A stretch of DNA of 64,000 nt from Asterias amurensis (lineage: Eukaryota; Echinodermata; Asteroidea; Forcipulatida; Asteriidae), in assembly GCF_032118995.1 (NCBI RefSeq), contig NC_092663.1, positions 682,001-746,000 of the forward strand. Direction: 5' to 3'. Below, piece by piece: positions 34,233-57,275 of the stretch (within the stretch, counting starts at the first letter, position 1; every line of letters starts with the position of its first letter). The notes beneath the pieces were generated by a model. It was not told the origin of the DNA, searched no databases, and saw only the letters and a list, made by a program, of their open reading frames with translations. A program made the translations under genes and the position numbers.

Positions 34233-35589
34233 AATTGAAAACCGATTCAACACACTTCGATTCCCATTCATAAATACCTTATCGGTGAAAAAACATCAAC
34301 ACTTATGGTCAAAAAGTAAAATAAATGAAAAAATTAAAAATTTTCAATGATTTCTTTCAAAACAACTGAGGTAATTATGAATGCCCTTTTGTTAAAAAAC
34401 TTTGTGAAGAGTCTGTTGCGCGTGGATTGTGTCTACACGCGCGCTTAGAAACAGATTACGTGCACGCGCTTAGAAGCAGTTACGCGCTGTTACTAATAGC
34501 TATGAATTGCCTCTGCGTGATAACCTTGCGCTCCTGACACGCGGAAGCTAGCCGGTTATAAACACTGATCATTATCAACCGTTTAAACACCCCCACGTGA
34601 TGCACTCTCCACCAATAACAGTAGAGAAACTGTCTTGGGTATTTATGAATGCAAATTAAAAACAGATAGCCATAGTTTGTATAAATGTTACACAAACATT
34701 CAAGTCTATGTTGAGTTTGAAGGAAACAAATAAACAAATCATAAGAGATATTTCAGCTCATGAATCTTCACATAAAATGTTGAGTTTTGTCACAATTTTT
34801 GTTATTTTGATTGATTGTTTTAGTAACATTAGGCCAGCCACGCCAACTGGTGCACTTCGTTTATCAACAATAAGGACTATTTTGTAGAAATGTAGTTTAG
34901 TGTAACCAAACCCGCCATTGGCAAACTATTCAGAAAATTGTCTATATAAGGACTCGTCTTTTCTGCTTTGAAAACAAATACTGGCGAAACTCAACAGCTG
35001 TAGTGAAAAGTGTAGCTATCATATACCAGAGACTATAAAAAATGTTAATCACCATAAATAATAATGAATAAACCATTTTATACATTTCAAAGGCCCATCA
35101 AATTATTTGTAGTTCTTGCGTTCCACATAAAATAATTGATAAATACAACCTTGAGCTGAACTTCAAAATGTTTTTTATTGATTAATGTGAGTATAAAAGT
35201 AAATTGATTATGTTAAGACTTTAATGTTACCTAAAATGTGGAAACATTACAATATAGTACATTGATAGATGAAACTGAACAATAGTAAACTACTTTAGTA
35301 CAAGACGTTAATGTGAAAGGAAAGTCGATAATGAACACAAAACAAGTAACTTTCAACTGGCAAATCCCCCCAGGTATATACAAGAAAACAGATTTGAGAG
35401 GGGGTCGTAGTGCAGGGTTCGAAATTAACACTGGACCGCAGGCCAGAAATTTTACCATCGGGCCAGTAAACTTACAACCACGCAAGTAAGGGGGTCTTGT
35501 AGTTTTGAATAAAACACCTCACAGCATTTTGAGTGTACATTAATCCGTTAAGTATCGAACTATTACCCAGAAGAAAAATGAGATCAATT

Positions 35590-35720
35590 TTGAATATTAA
35601 TTTTGGTTATTACCCATACACCGATGTGTGTTAGCACTGTGAACTCAGCACTTCCCCCAGGTCCTGTGAAAAAATATCACAGGCATATTACTCAGGTGGG
35701 ATTCGTACCTACGACTGTGG
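35590..35720 (-). repeat. tRNA-like element, type C, truncated
   Basis: AATATTAATTTTGGTTATTACC, ACACCGATGTGTGTTAGCAC, CACAGGCATATTACTCAGGTGGG and ATTCGTACCTACGACTG match the fuller copy at 50200-50420. Confidence 0.65.
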
Positions 35721-36903
35721 CAATTCTAGGTTTAGGAGTTATGCCGAGTGATGGTAGAAAAACAATTCAGATGCTTGCAATCTTTAACCTGTTTTGGGTG
35801 TAGCAAGAAGATACCCTGATTACTGGCAAAATTATACCAGAAAATCTAGAAAAATACCTTCAGTTACATGTCAGGTATTTCTAAAAGACTTTTTAATCAT
35901 AAAGACTTTCTAATTATTGTAATTTCAAAAGTATGGAATTGATGATTTGTGTTGGGGGGAAAATGTTGGGGAAAACTTATTTGTGCTTTTACCAGTGGAA
36001 TGATATGAAATAATCAGTATTTTGGTAAATCTTAGAAAAATAACTTTTAAACCTTCTTGGGGATTTTTTAAACACAGATTTCTATTGGACAGACGTGAAA
36101 CACATTGGCCTGGTACTTATATCACATGCATTTTAAAAACAACATCATACAACATCGAACATTAATGTTTAGAAAGGCACCAGTTCAATATAGAAACAAG
36201 CCTCATTCTAATATTCATCAACTTCTGTACCGGAAAATCAAAATGGCGGCATAACAATTTAAGAGACTCTGGCTTTAACGCTATCAAGCAACAATTCACC
36301 ACCAGTCATTTAAACATTTATCAAGTCTTAGAAATACAAGGTATAGAAACATTTATATATAACTTTTTACAATGTGTTTAAAAAATTAGTACACTTCAAT
36401 TCCCCCCAAAACCACATGTTAAAAAATACACTGTATGTGTGGGAAGCACAAGTGAATATATCGTGCATTGTGTTTAATTTTCTATTAATTTTAAAATATT
36501 ATCATGGAATTCAAAAACTTTTTGAGAGAAAATATTGAATCTAACATGGAATGTGACATCTGTTTGTGCATCATAAAGCTGTATGATGAATATTTTTAAA
36601 ACGATTTAAGACCTCACAACCGAGGAAATGTCACAATGGCCCACTTTGTTTTTCTTAAAAAATTATTTTGAAAGGCGCAGACTAAGCAAGTCTGAAGGGT
36701 AGGAATAGACGATGTTAACAATTAACTTTATACCAACTTAGGCAGGTGGGCTTTTTTAATAAATTAATCTATATGAATGAATCCAATTGGATGTCTATAA
36801 ACAGATTCACCCTTTTTTAAGATGAATTATTCATAATATGCAAATCAAACCTCTTGAGTATAAAATTCATCCAGATGAATAAAAGATAAATTATTCTTGG
36901 GTG

Positions 36904-37289
36904 TTAAAGACACTGGACACTATTGGTAATTTTCAAGGACCAGTCTTCCCACTTGCTGTATCTCATCATATGCACGAAATAACAAACCTGTGGAAATTTG
37001 AGCTCAATCGGTCATCAAAGTTGCGAGATAATAATGAAAGAAAAAACACCCTTGTCACACGAAGTTGTGTGGTTTCTGATGCTTGATTTCAAGACCTCAA
37101 ATTCTAAATCTGAGGTCTTGAAATCAAATTCGTGGAAAATTACTTCTTTCTCGAAAACTACATTACTTTAGAATGAGCCGTTTCTCACAATGTTTTATAC
37201 CATCAACCTCTCCCCATTACTTGTTACCAAGTAAGGTTTCATGCTAATAATTATTTTGAGTAACTACCAATAGTGTCCACTGCCTTTAA
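36904..37289 (-). mobile_element. Repeat A, near full-length copy
   Basis: Ends TTAAAGACACTGGACACTAT and TAGTGTCCACTGCCTTTAA. The interior has AAGACCTCAAATTC/GAGGTCTTGAAATC and TCTCACAATGTTTTATACC. Confidence 0.92.
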
Positions 37290-37918
37290 AGTAGCAGTTA
37301 TTCATGCAACTGAGAAACAGTAACACAGTTTTTACATGAACAATGGAAATCCCATACTTGCATCTTGTATGAAACCATTCATAAAGTTGTCCTTGAATGC
37401 AGTTTTCAAGAAGCAAAACAAACCAATGTGCAGAGATGAGTGATACTCTTTGCAAAGCACCTGGGATTTAAGAAACTACTAGAAATAATTGAATATCTCA
37501 AATTAATTTACCATTCTATTTACAAACATTGCTCTATAGAGCTATTATATAATTGACTGACCATACTGCAAGGTACTGTTAAAATGTTAGTAATTTACAT
37601 GCAAGGTTTGTTTTACACTATAAGGAAAATAACAAGCAAAAAGGGGAACATTAATTTGAAAGTATAGCAGTATTAAATCAAAAATACAATAAACAAATAT
37701 GCGAGTCTAATCGTTACAATACTAAACAAATATTATGCCAGTCTAATTGTTAAAAGGATAATAGCAGACAGCTCAGTATACATTAGTATTATAATTCTTA
37801 TGAACTGAATATGCAAATAATTGCTGGCAATATTATTCAATTATTCATATCAAGATTTGTTGTCCTCATAGAAAGGAAGCCACTTTTACTTCATCAACAT
37901 TTGTTCTTTCAAGTATTA

Positions 37919-38073
37919 AACAAATATGGACTGGCAGTGAGGTCATTAGTGCACGTCTATGGACTCTGAGGGTATGGCTTTGGGATAATATGGCCCTCTT
38001 CTGGCCACTCACATGCCTAAGGGGAGAGAGACCTTCACTAGTGACCAAATCATGCCAGTCCATATTTGGTTTA
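37919..38073. repeat. Foldback element
   Basis: AAACAAATATGGACTGGCAG...GGTCATTAGTG pairs with CACTAGTGACC...CATGCCAGTCCATATTTGG. An inner pair TATGGCTTTGGGATAATATG / GGCCCTC is weaker. Confidence 0.75.
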
Positions 38074-38709
38074 TAGCACACCTCAGTCCAAAACATGAAT
38101 ACAGAAAATGGTTTTGATTACAAAATTAACTTGTGTAAACGGTTCAACAATAAAAAGGAACACGTTAACTTTCCAAATAATTTAGTTTGTTACTTGCTGT
38201 TCGCTGTTCGCATCATGGAGGGCGCTGTTAACAGTCAAACAATTGGAAACTATCCCCCAAGTTACGCAGACGTGATAACTTTAGAGAGGTGTGTTATAAA
38301 AAGCTGAAGTGGCTGACGAATCGCTATAAATGTCCCTAACAAAACAATAAAAAGATATCATACATTTACTACATGTACCTAAATAATAAATACTCATCAA
38401 TTAAAACAAATAATTTTTTTATTGACTAGTGAAAGAAAATCTACAAATATTATACAAATGGAGCAGTTCCTTCACAATGTCCTGTATGTCTCTACCAAAA
38501 ACAAACACGACAAATAAACAAGACAAAATCCTACAGTACAATTTGAAACCTGTAAGGATTTTGCATTTCCAAGTTGATGTTCTGAACAAAGTCATTTTCC
38601 ATCAGGCAATTCGGTTTAGATATCATTTGTTTGCAAACTCCCAAGGCACTCTTTGGAAAATGGTGGTTTAAATAACTTTACATTTTTGCATTTACATATT
38701 TTGGTTTTG

Positions 38710-38850
38710 AACAAAGAAACATTGACTGGAGCAGGACTTGAACCAACGACCTCCGGCTTAAAGTACCGGCGCTCTACCAACTGAGCTATCCAGCCCTATG
38801 TTGGCGGTCTCCATATTAGGTAATATCTTTGTTCGGGCGTGCCATATATA
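38710..38850 (-). repeat. tRNA-like SINE, type B
   Basis: Minus-strand GATAGCTCAGTTGGTAGAGCG (box A) and GGTCGTTGGTTCAAGTCC (box B) give the clearest tRNA-like head of this family. It is followed by GTTGGCGGTCTCCATATTAGG, shared with 26510. The region just left (38429-38671) is open but unremarkable. Confidence 0.75.
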
Positions 38851-40163
38851 ATGCTTCTATATTTGAGCTGTGCTGTAAATAATGGACTTTGACTAGAATA
38901 AATAGCTCTTTCCACCCTATAAACATCACCATCAAACTTAAATCCATGTTCTAAAATCTCACGAGCACAATCAGAAATTGTGCGTCTAAAAGTAAGTAGT
39001 ACTCATTAACCAAAAAAAAAAAAAATAAAAAAATTAATTACAAACTTAATATCCAGTACATCAACGTAAAAGGAAAAACACTTTGGAGCCAAGTTATGAT
39101 TGTGAAATCACACTCATGACAAACTAATTTGATAAACCATATTTGGGCATGCCAACAACTGAAAAATTACTGCAAATAAAACTCAATATTAAAAAATTTT
39201 TGCATAATCTTAAGCTACACCTATCTACATTTAAGGCTTATACATTTCCCTTTTAAATACCTACAAGAGAATTTTGAATTTGGTATTATAAAGGACTAAA
39301 AGAGGTTTGCAATAACAACTTGGGAAAATCTCATTTAAGCTTTTTAGAACTAACACTACTGAAAAGAGATTTTCACAAGGTGTACCGCAGCGGCAAAACT
39401 CTCTTACTTCCACCATACAAAGTTTCAAATCCTACTTATTATAAAGGAGTTATTTGTTTGAATTTGATAACTCACTGACAAACTTGATGGGACAAATCAT
39501 GAGACAATGAGGGGACAAATGATGAGACGTCTAAGACAGAAACTCAAAAATGTTTCAGAGTTACAAGTTGGACAGAGACTGTGTTGTAAAGAAGTTGATT
39601 CTGGCCTAAGTTTTATACCACCCAAGAGTAGCACATTTTTCCAGCAAAGTCCATGGTGTTACTGTTACTTCTTGTTTCTACCCATAATAAAGCAAATACA
39701 ATGCTACAACTAAGAGCAAGTTCTATCATGGGACTATAGTTGACTATTGTCGTCCATTGGGCGATTTTGCCTGGTACCCAGGTTGTATTGCATGCAAAGG
39801 TAACCATTGAACAGTGACTAGTAGTTGACAAATGGTCGCTGATCGAACTTTCCCTAATCCTAATCAATTCAAATAGGATCAATATGATCTAATATAAATT
39901 GAATACAACTCACGGTAACCATAGCAAAAGTGTCACCATGGTAATGATGCAACACAACAAACTTGTTGTTAAGTCTACCATGAGAATCCTTTAACATTCT
40001 GTTGAAGATTCTCTCAAGTTGTATGGCCAGCACTTAACATCAAAAACAGTGACATTGTTTAAGTTTGCATCAGGGATAAAGAATATCATTTGGTTTCCAA
40101 CACATCAACTTACACCGATGTGTGTAAGAACTGTATACTGGATACTTTCATGAGTTACAGTGA

Positions 40164-40412
40164 CATTGGGTGCATTCCATTAGCTTCCCCGTGTTGACCC
40201 CGTGATGAGCCCCTGACAAGAGCTAATCGACTGATCACACTTGCCCTCTCGTGGTGACATCATGTACCTGGGGGCAGCCCCAAGTGACCCCTTCCACAAG
40301 CAGGGCACTTAGGGCTGACCCGAATGAGCCCCTGGAATGACGGCAAAGCTATCCAAATGCACTGAGGGCAGACCGGGGTCGACACGGGAAGCTAATCGAG
40401 CACACCCATTGT
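40164..40412. mobile_element. Inverted-repeat element ~245 bp beside the PARD3 stop
   Basis: Left end ATTGGGTGCATTCCATTAGC followed by TTCCCCGTGTTGACCCC. The right end is its imperfect complement, GGGGTCGACACGGGAAGCTAATC then GAGCACACCCAT. No clear target duplication. It lies 30 bp from the end of PARD3 coding sequence, so likely within its 3' UTR. Confidence 0.7.
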
Positions 40413-40442
40413 GTCGTTATTGTTTTATTACTATTATTGGCG

Positions 40443-51262
<10,820 letters not shown>

Positions 51263-52587
51263 CTGCCAAAAACACACACAAAAATCAAACGCCAGTTAGT
51301 GTTAACATTCAAATCATGGTTAAATAAGCTAAAATCGCAAAGTTCAATCAAGCATTTAGTTTAAAAGGTTAGGTGACTGATGTGACATCTCTATACATGC
51401 AGTAATAACGTAGCAGTCTTGAGTTGTCATCCCACCATGCAAGATGCAACAAATCTTGATGAACTCTCAAGGATAGCTAAGAAGTTAGCTTTTCACTCTG
51501 AAGCAACGATTACACATGCATAGTAATTCTGTTAACAAACATCGTCCTTGTGACTGAAACAGCGAGTTCATTTAATTGACTTTGACTGTTAAAAATATTT
51601 CTTAAGGGCAAGGTTTTATTTCCTCAAATGGTTAATTTTGCGGTGTATGGCAAAGACATGTAAGCAAGCCTGAGTCAGCAAAATTAACACCTGGCACGTG
51701 ATGATGATTGGACCAATGAGAACTCAACTCTCGGTCATGAATATGTATTAGGTGTAGTAATATAGAATATATAGCAAGACAGTCTCTTATGAACCAACTC
51801 TACTTGGCAAATACACCATGGTGTAACTGTTACCACAAACCAAATATATATTGACATATCACCATGTAATGTCTCAAATCCCATTCATCCATTGTCTTTG
51901 CACTAGACCATATTGAATAACCCCTTTTTGCTATAAAAAGTCGCCATCTTGTAGGGCAAACCGTATGCGCGTCCATCATAGAAGCACGTAGCATGCAACA
52001 TTCCCGGTTTGATTTCTAAGGCACATGCACGCACACGCACAGGCGCCATTTGTAGGTTTGATATTTGAGCCGCATGATGTCATATTCAATACAGTCTATA
52101 CACATCCAAAATAAGGCATTTGAAAAAAATCAAATATTGCCCATAATAAGCAATATTTCTCAAGGCTAGATAATGAAAGTTTGATCATATAGCTCTATGG
52201 TTTGATGTCGTGAGTGGCCCATGACTAATGTCCCCAGCAGTATAAATGACATGAACACAACTGATTGCAATAACTGAGCTCGATTCTTACAAAAAAAGAA
52301 CCTTTACGATAACATTCCACTTTCAACCAAAATAAATCCATGTTACTATGACAACCGTTGAATCAAGCTATTGATTGGATTGGAAGTCATGCATGAGTAT
52401 TAAAAAAAAGGGGGTTTTTCAATTGCAGGAAATTATCAACAACTTTCCTTCAATTTGCCAATTGGTCGTAAAACATTTTTGCAAGAAGCTTAGTGATATG
52501 GTCATTAGGTATAGTGAAAGTATGTATTTCATATTCTATGAACACAAAGAGCACTGCACCCCAGTGCAGCTCTTACATCTTTTACAA

Positions 52588-53068
52588 ATAACGATCCACA
52601 CAAATATGCCTCCAAATTGCACGTTTTTCCTAATCAGTTGTGAACTAAGACGGCATGCCATTTTATGGAGTCAAGTTTTCACTCCATAAAATGGCCGACC
52701 GTGTTACTTCGTAAAGTTTAAGGAAAACCGTATAATTTCGAGGCAAGGTTGTGTGGATCGTCTTAATCTAGTTTTAAAAAAACCTTTCTAACCATATCGT
52801 TTTCATAACGAATGGTTTTGAATGGTTTCAAATGCTTTCATGGACGAACTCGCCCGATCCTAGGCAAAATGGTTTCAAAGGCTTTCATGGACCAACTCGC
52901 CCGATCCAAGGCAAAATGGTTTCAAATGCTTTCATGGACCAACTCGCCCGATCCAAGGCAAAATGGTTTCAAATGCTTTCATGGACCAACTCGCCCGATC
53001 CAAGGCAAAATGGTTTCAAATGCTTTCATGGACCAACTCGCCCGATCCAAGGCAACGTGTCCTTTTAC
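52588..53068. mobile_element. Repeat D relative with a 47-bp tandem expansion at one end
   Basis: ACGATCCACACAAATATGCC...GCCATTTTATGGAGTC and its mirrored GACTCCATAAAATGGCCGACCGTG...GTGTGGATCGTC form the palindromic core shared with 12456-12846. The right end, single-copy there, is amplified here at 52821-53055. Confidence 0.85.
52821..53055 (+). repeat. 47-bp tandem repeat, five units
   Basis: AATGGTTTCAAATGCTTTCATGG...ACTCGCCCGATCCAAGGCAA starts at 52821, 52868, 52915, 52962 and 53009, exactly 47 bp apart. Units 3-5 are identical over what I can compare; units 1 and 2 carry single changes (GACGAACTC and TCCTAGG in unit 1, AAAGGC in unit 2). Confidence 0.95.
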
Positions 53069-53499
53069 TTAATAATGCACAGGAAAGAGTTTACAAAATT
53101 GAGTTGTCTGACCCAAGCTTCATCTGCAACAAGCCACAAGGCTGGACAGTGTGCCCATGACTTCACCAACCAACAAGCTATTGGAATATGAGACTGGGCA
53201 TGGATGGGGTAATGGGAGACTTTTCGCCGGTGTCGCGGCCTCAGCCATCCGGCGTACTCCCCCTATCGACGAAATAAGTCTTTGAGACCTGTTTTGTTAT
53301 CGAACGAGTGCTTTTTCGACGGGCAACCCAAAACCCTCTTCTGTTCTGGCTTTCAGAAGAACCTTCTTTGTAATTCCCACTCCTCAAATACTTTATTATG
53401 CGATTACTTTTTTTGCAATACTGTCGCAGACGCTCCACTCGTTCACCACTTGATTTACTTGTGGACGCGCTATAACAGCTATGAGTAGAGCAAAACAGG

Positions 53500-53851
53500 G
53501 TCTGGCAGCCAGGCTAGGCACTCTATGGGCACTTACTATAATGGTTTGTTAAACCAATGGTTAGGCTACAATCCCGGGCAAAATGCTTGGGCCACCCATT
53601 CCTAATGTTATATAAAACCATTCCCTGTCCACTTCCCGATGACAATAAATAATCCCCCCCCCCCCTCCCCCAATGTTGACTGTAACGCAGAAGAAGACCG
53701 CCGATTGGAATCAACATTGAAAGGGGGCCAGTTGGGGCAATGAAATATAGCCGGGATTGTAGGTACGAGGTCTGGCAGCCAAGCTAGGCACTCTATGGAT
53801 ACTTACTATAACGGTTTGTTAGACCAACGGTTAGACGGGCTAGGTACAAGG
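53500..53851 (+). repeat. Tandem duplication of ~80 bp, first copy split by an insertion
   Basis: Copy 1 (53501-53568 plus 53760-53770) and copy 2 (53771-53851) both read TCTGGCAGCCA.GCTAGGCAC...ACTTACTATAA.GGTTTGTTA.ACCAA.GGTTAG...GGCTAGGTAC.AGG. Copy 2 is continuous. Confidence 0.85.
53569..53759. mobile_element. TA-flanked inverted-repeat MITE, 191 bp
   Basis: Ends CAATCCCGGGCAAAATGC and its imperfect complement GCAATGAAATATAGCCGGGATTG, flanked by TA on each side. It contains a C homopolymer at about 53654-53673. The TA duplication and TIRs suggest a Tc1/mariner-type source. Confidence 0.8.
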
Positions 53852-54009
53852 TTTTTAAACTGTTTTCAGATAGACCAGCTTTAAGTACACGATATGACCG
53901 TGAGGTTCATCTTAATCACACTCTGATACAAGAAGTAATTATCAAGCAAGGTTTTCTCTCGACCTTAGTAATAATAAAATCACTCTTTTGTACCCGATGG
54001 ACAAGCTTT

Positions 54010-54235
54010 AATCAAAGCTGCACTTTCACTTTAATGTATTTGTCTATGACATTACTAATGGTAATCCACCATATACATGAACTGACAAACCTGTAGAAGT
54101 TTGTGATCGCTTGGCCATGTGGGTCATGAGAAAATGGTGAAAACCGATTACACATTATGCATGACATCGATGCAAAAAAAAGAAATGAACAAAACGCACA
54201 CTGAGCGATAAACTCCTCACACAAAATTAAATTTT
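54010..54235. repeat. Diverged relative of repeat B
   Basis: CACTTT...ATTACTAATGGTAATCCACC, ACAAACCTGTAGAAGTTTG, GAAAACCGATTACACATTATGC and CATGACATCG parallel repeat B words in order. Ends not clear. Confidence 0.4.
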
Positions 54236-54755
54236 GTCATCAAATATGACATTTCAGAGAGAAATATTTCAAGGGATATTTTCTGCTATCATTGTCATTA
54301 GACCTTGTAAGTTTGATGTCAATCTGTGATTTTCACGACCCTTTTTAAAAAAAACAACTCTGTAATATTAATTCTGTAATGTTCCTTGACATGACATATT
54401 ATGTAGTAGCATCTTCAGTGAGTTTCACAGTACAAACTCGACATTATATCACTACTGTTTACTTTATGCACAGCTTGTGGTCACTTCTCTTCTACAAATC
54501 AAATTCCACAAACTCTTCTTCTACAGTCAATTTAATTTGACCAGCACAACACAAAGAAATTGCCGCAAGAGATCGTCAGGAGAATTTCCCACTTTCCTTT
54601 TTTTCTTTCAAGATTAGCCTTGAGTGTTGTTACTCACTGTAAATGCTTCATCAGTTTCCGCCCCCGCAAGGAAGTAGACAGCAATTTTGGATGCCAGCTG
54701 ACGCCCCAACGAAAGACAAATAGCACGCCTCAAAATAACCAATGGCACACAAATT

Positions 54756-55065
54756 GCTGTGGTGCCCTGTGCTTTTGCTGTGGTGCCCTGTGCTTTTTTA
54801 TTGTTGCTGTGGTGCCCTGTGCTTTTTTATTGTTGCTGTGGTGCCCTGTGCTTTTTTATTGTTGCTGTGGTGCCCTGTGCTTTTTTGTTGTTGCTGTGGT
54901 GCCCTGTGGTTTTGCTGTAGTGCCCTGTGCTTTTGCTGTAGTGCCCTGTGGTTTTGCTGTGGTGCCCTGTGGTTTTGCTGTGGTGCCCTGTGCTTTTGCT
55001 GTCGTGCCATCTGCATGTTTTTTCTTGCTGTGGTGCCCTGTGCTTTTGCTGTAGTGCCCTTCATA
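54756..55065 (+). repeat. GCTGTGGTGCCC minisatellite, 13 mixed units
   Basis: Units of 21 bp (GCTGTGGTGCCCTGTGCTTTT) alternate with longer 29-30-bp units that add TTATTGTT or TTGTTGTT. Point variants include GTAGTGCCC and TGTGGTTTT. The array keeps two plus frames and two minus frames open, giving apparent Trp-Cys-Pro-rich peptides that are not supported as genes. Confidence 0.9.
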
Positions 55066-56157
55066 ATTTTCATAATCTTCATAGACGTGCCCCCTTACCG
55101 GAGGAAAATATTGCTGTGCCAATTCAAGACAAGGTTCAAGGCCTGAAACTGTGAACAATACTATCTTCCATTTCAAACTAAATCAGGCATGTTTTTATCT
55201 TCAAATTACATAAAAACTGTGCATTGAAGTAAAGTAATTATCTGTGTTTCTTTATGTTAAAGACAATGTGAGTTACAGGTTTTTCCTCAATCCTTCTTGA
55301 ATAGCAAAATCAAAGGTTGCACAGTCTTTGATTAATGCCATAATTAAATTAAAAGACAGAAATGGGTCCCGCCTAGCTATTGTAATTTGTGTACATTACC
55401 GACAGCCACTTAGCGTCACCATATATCAATCTCATTCATCTATATTCAAACAGACCTTTAAAGCATACTCCATCAGATAACTAATATACAGGTACTTCGC
55501 GTCAAAAAAGGAAAACCTTTTAACTGTTTGGGCAGAAGAGAAATCATAAAATATAGCAGTACTGGAATTCCATCTTTGAGAGGGCAAGGCCATTTACATT
55601 TGGCAAGGGGAACTTCTATTAAAAGGATCTCCATTTTATAAAATTCTTTGACTAAAATTTTTTCCACATTGCATGTTAAAAGTATGGTTTAATGTAGATC
55701 AGACTAAGAAAATATCAGACTAAAAAATAAACCCTAAAAAGGTTTCAGAATTTGTTTACCAATCATTTTTTAAACCTCAACGGTTTCAAAATTTGGTTGT
55801 GACAAATTAATACTGAAAAACAAAATGCTCCACAAAAGGTTTGAACATTTTCAAGAGGTCATATGATTAAAAAAAACGCAGCAGCTAACTGAGTTGGACA
55901 TTAAACTTAATCAGCAATGAGATTAATTGGTTGTTGTAGATAATAAAACAAATGATTGAAGACAATAACACCTGCTCCCATGATTTAAAACTTTATCGCA
56001 ATAACTTATCTGTAGTATTACTCGGCGAATGAATACATACAAATAGGAGAAGGCACTACTAGACTATTTTCATATTTGAACCTGTGAGGCATTTTGAGAG
56101 GCCATGGTCTCCGTTGCCCTGGTCTTGGCCTAGGTGCACCATCAAAAAATTCCATAG

Positions 56158-56555
56158 AATAATAATAATAATTGTGGTTTCTGATATAGCGCACATGTCC
56201 GTCACTAAGTGACGCTCCTGGCTCTGTAACATACAGTATTTCCTGCCAGATGTTGGACTATGTTTGAATTATGAGACCTAATTCTGATAGCACCATGTAA
56301 TGTTTTACAAGGTGCTGTGGTGCAATTTGCTGCTGATCGGACCAGGAATACCGGGGCGAACCCCTTCTCTTTTTGATAACATGCGTTACAAAACACATAG
56401 GACCAACGGCTTAACGTCCCATCCAAAGGACGAAGCAATGGTTAAGTGTCTTGTTTAAGGACACAAGTGTCACGACTGGGGATTCGAACCCACACTCTGC
56501 TGATCAGAAACAACAGAGTTTAAATTCGGTGCTCTTAACCGCTCGGCCACGGCAC
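56158..56555 (-). mobile_element. Complete tRNA-Leu/Ser-derived SINE with target duplication
   Basis: Minus-strand head GCCGTGGCCGAGCGGTTAAG, box B GGGTTCGAATCCCC, body ending in (ATT)n ATTATT. TTCCATAG flanks both sides (56150-56157 and 56556-56563), an 8-bp target-site duplication. The host sequence is the GGGCAA/TTGCCC repeat also seen at 47191. Confidence 0.9.
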
Positions 56556-56689
56556 TTCCATAGCAAGTCCCCTTTTGAAAATGAAAATGGTTTTGCCCTC
56601 TCAGAGATGAAATTCCAGGCCTGAACATATATAAGATTGCTAATTTCAGCTTTTTGATGTCCATGTCTAACCCACGCTTCAGATAGGCG

Positions 56690-56960
56690 CTGAATCGTGC
56701 CGAATCGAATAGATTAGGAGCGACTCTGGGTTGACCCAATTAAATTTTGGTTTTATACAGGCGAACTTAACATAACATTTACATTAGGTTCGGCTCATGA
56801 CAAGATCAACATCTGAAACCAAGGCGCTCCAGAGTCGTTCCGACCGAATGTCGATCTTTTGACATCTAGCGCATCCAGATGCTCCTAACTGTTTCAGACG
56901 TCAAACTTTTTATGAAATTACTTCCGAATTTGGTTTGGCGCGACTCTGGAGCGCCTGTCT
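56690..56960. repeat. Complex foldback around GGCGCTCCAGAGTCG
   Basis: CCAAGGCGCTCCAGAGTCG near 56819 is mirrored by CGACTCTGGAGCGCC near 56940, and AGGAGCGACTCTGG lies near 56716. Several partial inverted copies of the same ~20-bp word are present; boundaries are uncertain. Confidence 0.55.
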
Positions 56961-57227
56961 GAAACGGCTGTATGTCTACTTAACACATAATCTACCATTA
57001 TCAGCTCAGGCAACATAACGTGTAGATTGTGACCATCAACCAATCTTGCATATAGAATGATTCTAACAAGCAAGGTGTGTATAAACTGGATATAATACAA
57101 GGACACAGCGAGGCAAGATGGAACGGGAATATCAATTATTGTATTGATTTAATTTTAGATACAAGGTTGAGTTATTATATTGTTGTGATGGTATCACGCA
57201 GCATCTACAGTAATAAGGGTAACACTT

Positions 57228-57239
57228 AAAAAAAAAAAT

Positions 57240-57271
<32 letters not shown>
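57228..57271. repeat. Poly-A tract
   Basis: Nearly uninterrupted A over about 44 bp with a single TTATT break. Confidence 0.9.

Positions 57272-57275
<4 letters not shown>

Larger units (their letters stand above)
32548..40442. other. Convergent intergenic region between the transporter and PARD3
   Basis: Contains the 3' ends of both genes and no supported coding sequence. Seen: two hairpins in tandem at 33188-33338, hairpins at 33966-34031 and 34134-34232, a type C SINE at 35590-35720, repeat A at 36904-37289, a foldback at 37919-38073, a type B SINE at 38710-38850, and an inverted-repeat element at 40164-40412. AATAAA on the minus strand (near 38420 and 35174) could end PARD3 transcripts. 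34240-35580 and 38860-40100 show nothing else recognisable. Confidence 0.65.

Noticed and set aside
38735..38800. tRNA-like sequence with good box A and box B
   Set aside because: The flanks match other dispersed copies, the tRNA ends do not pair well, and there is a shared SINE body, so it is not called a tRNA gene. The same reasoning applies at 10965, 24245, 26510, 26815, 50200 and 56158.
52812..53191. Frames of 65-119 codons with repeated peptide units
   Set aside because: They are three readings of the same 47-bp tandem repeat, a multiple of three plus two, so the repeat cycles through all frames.
54560..55146. Overlapping 134- and 164-codon plus-strand frames rich in WCPV
   Set aside because: They are produced by the GCTGTGGTGCCC minisatellite; flanking codons show no recognisable protein or splice structure.
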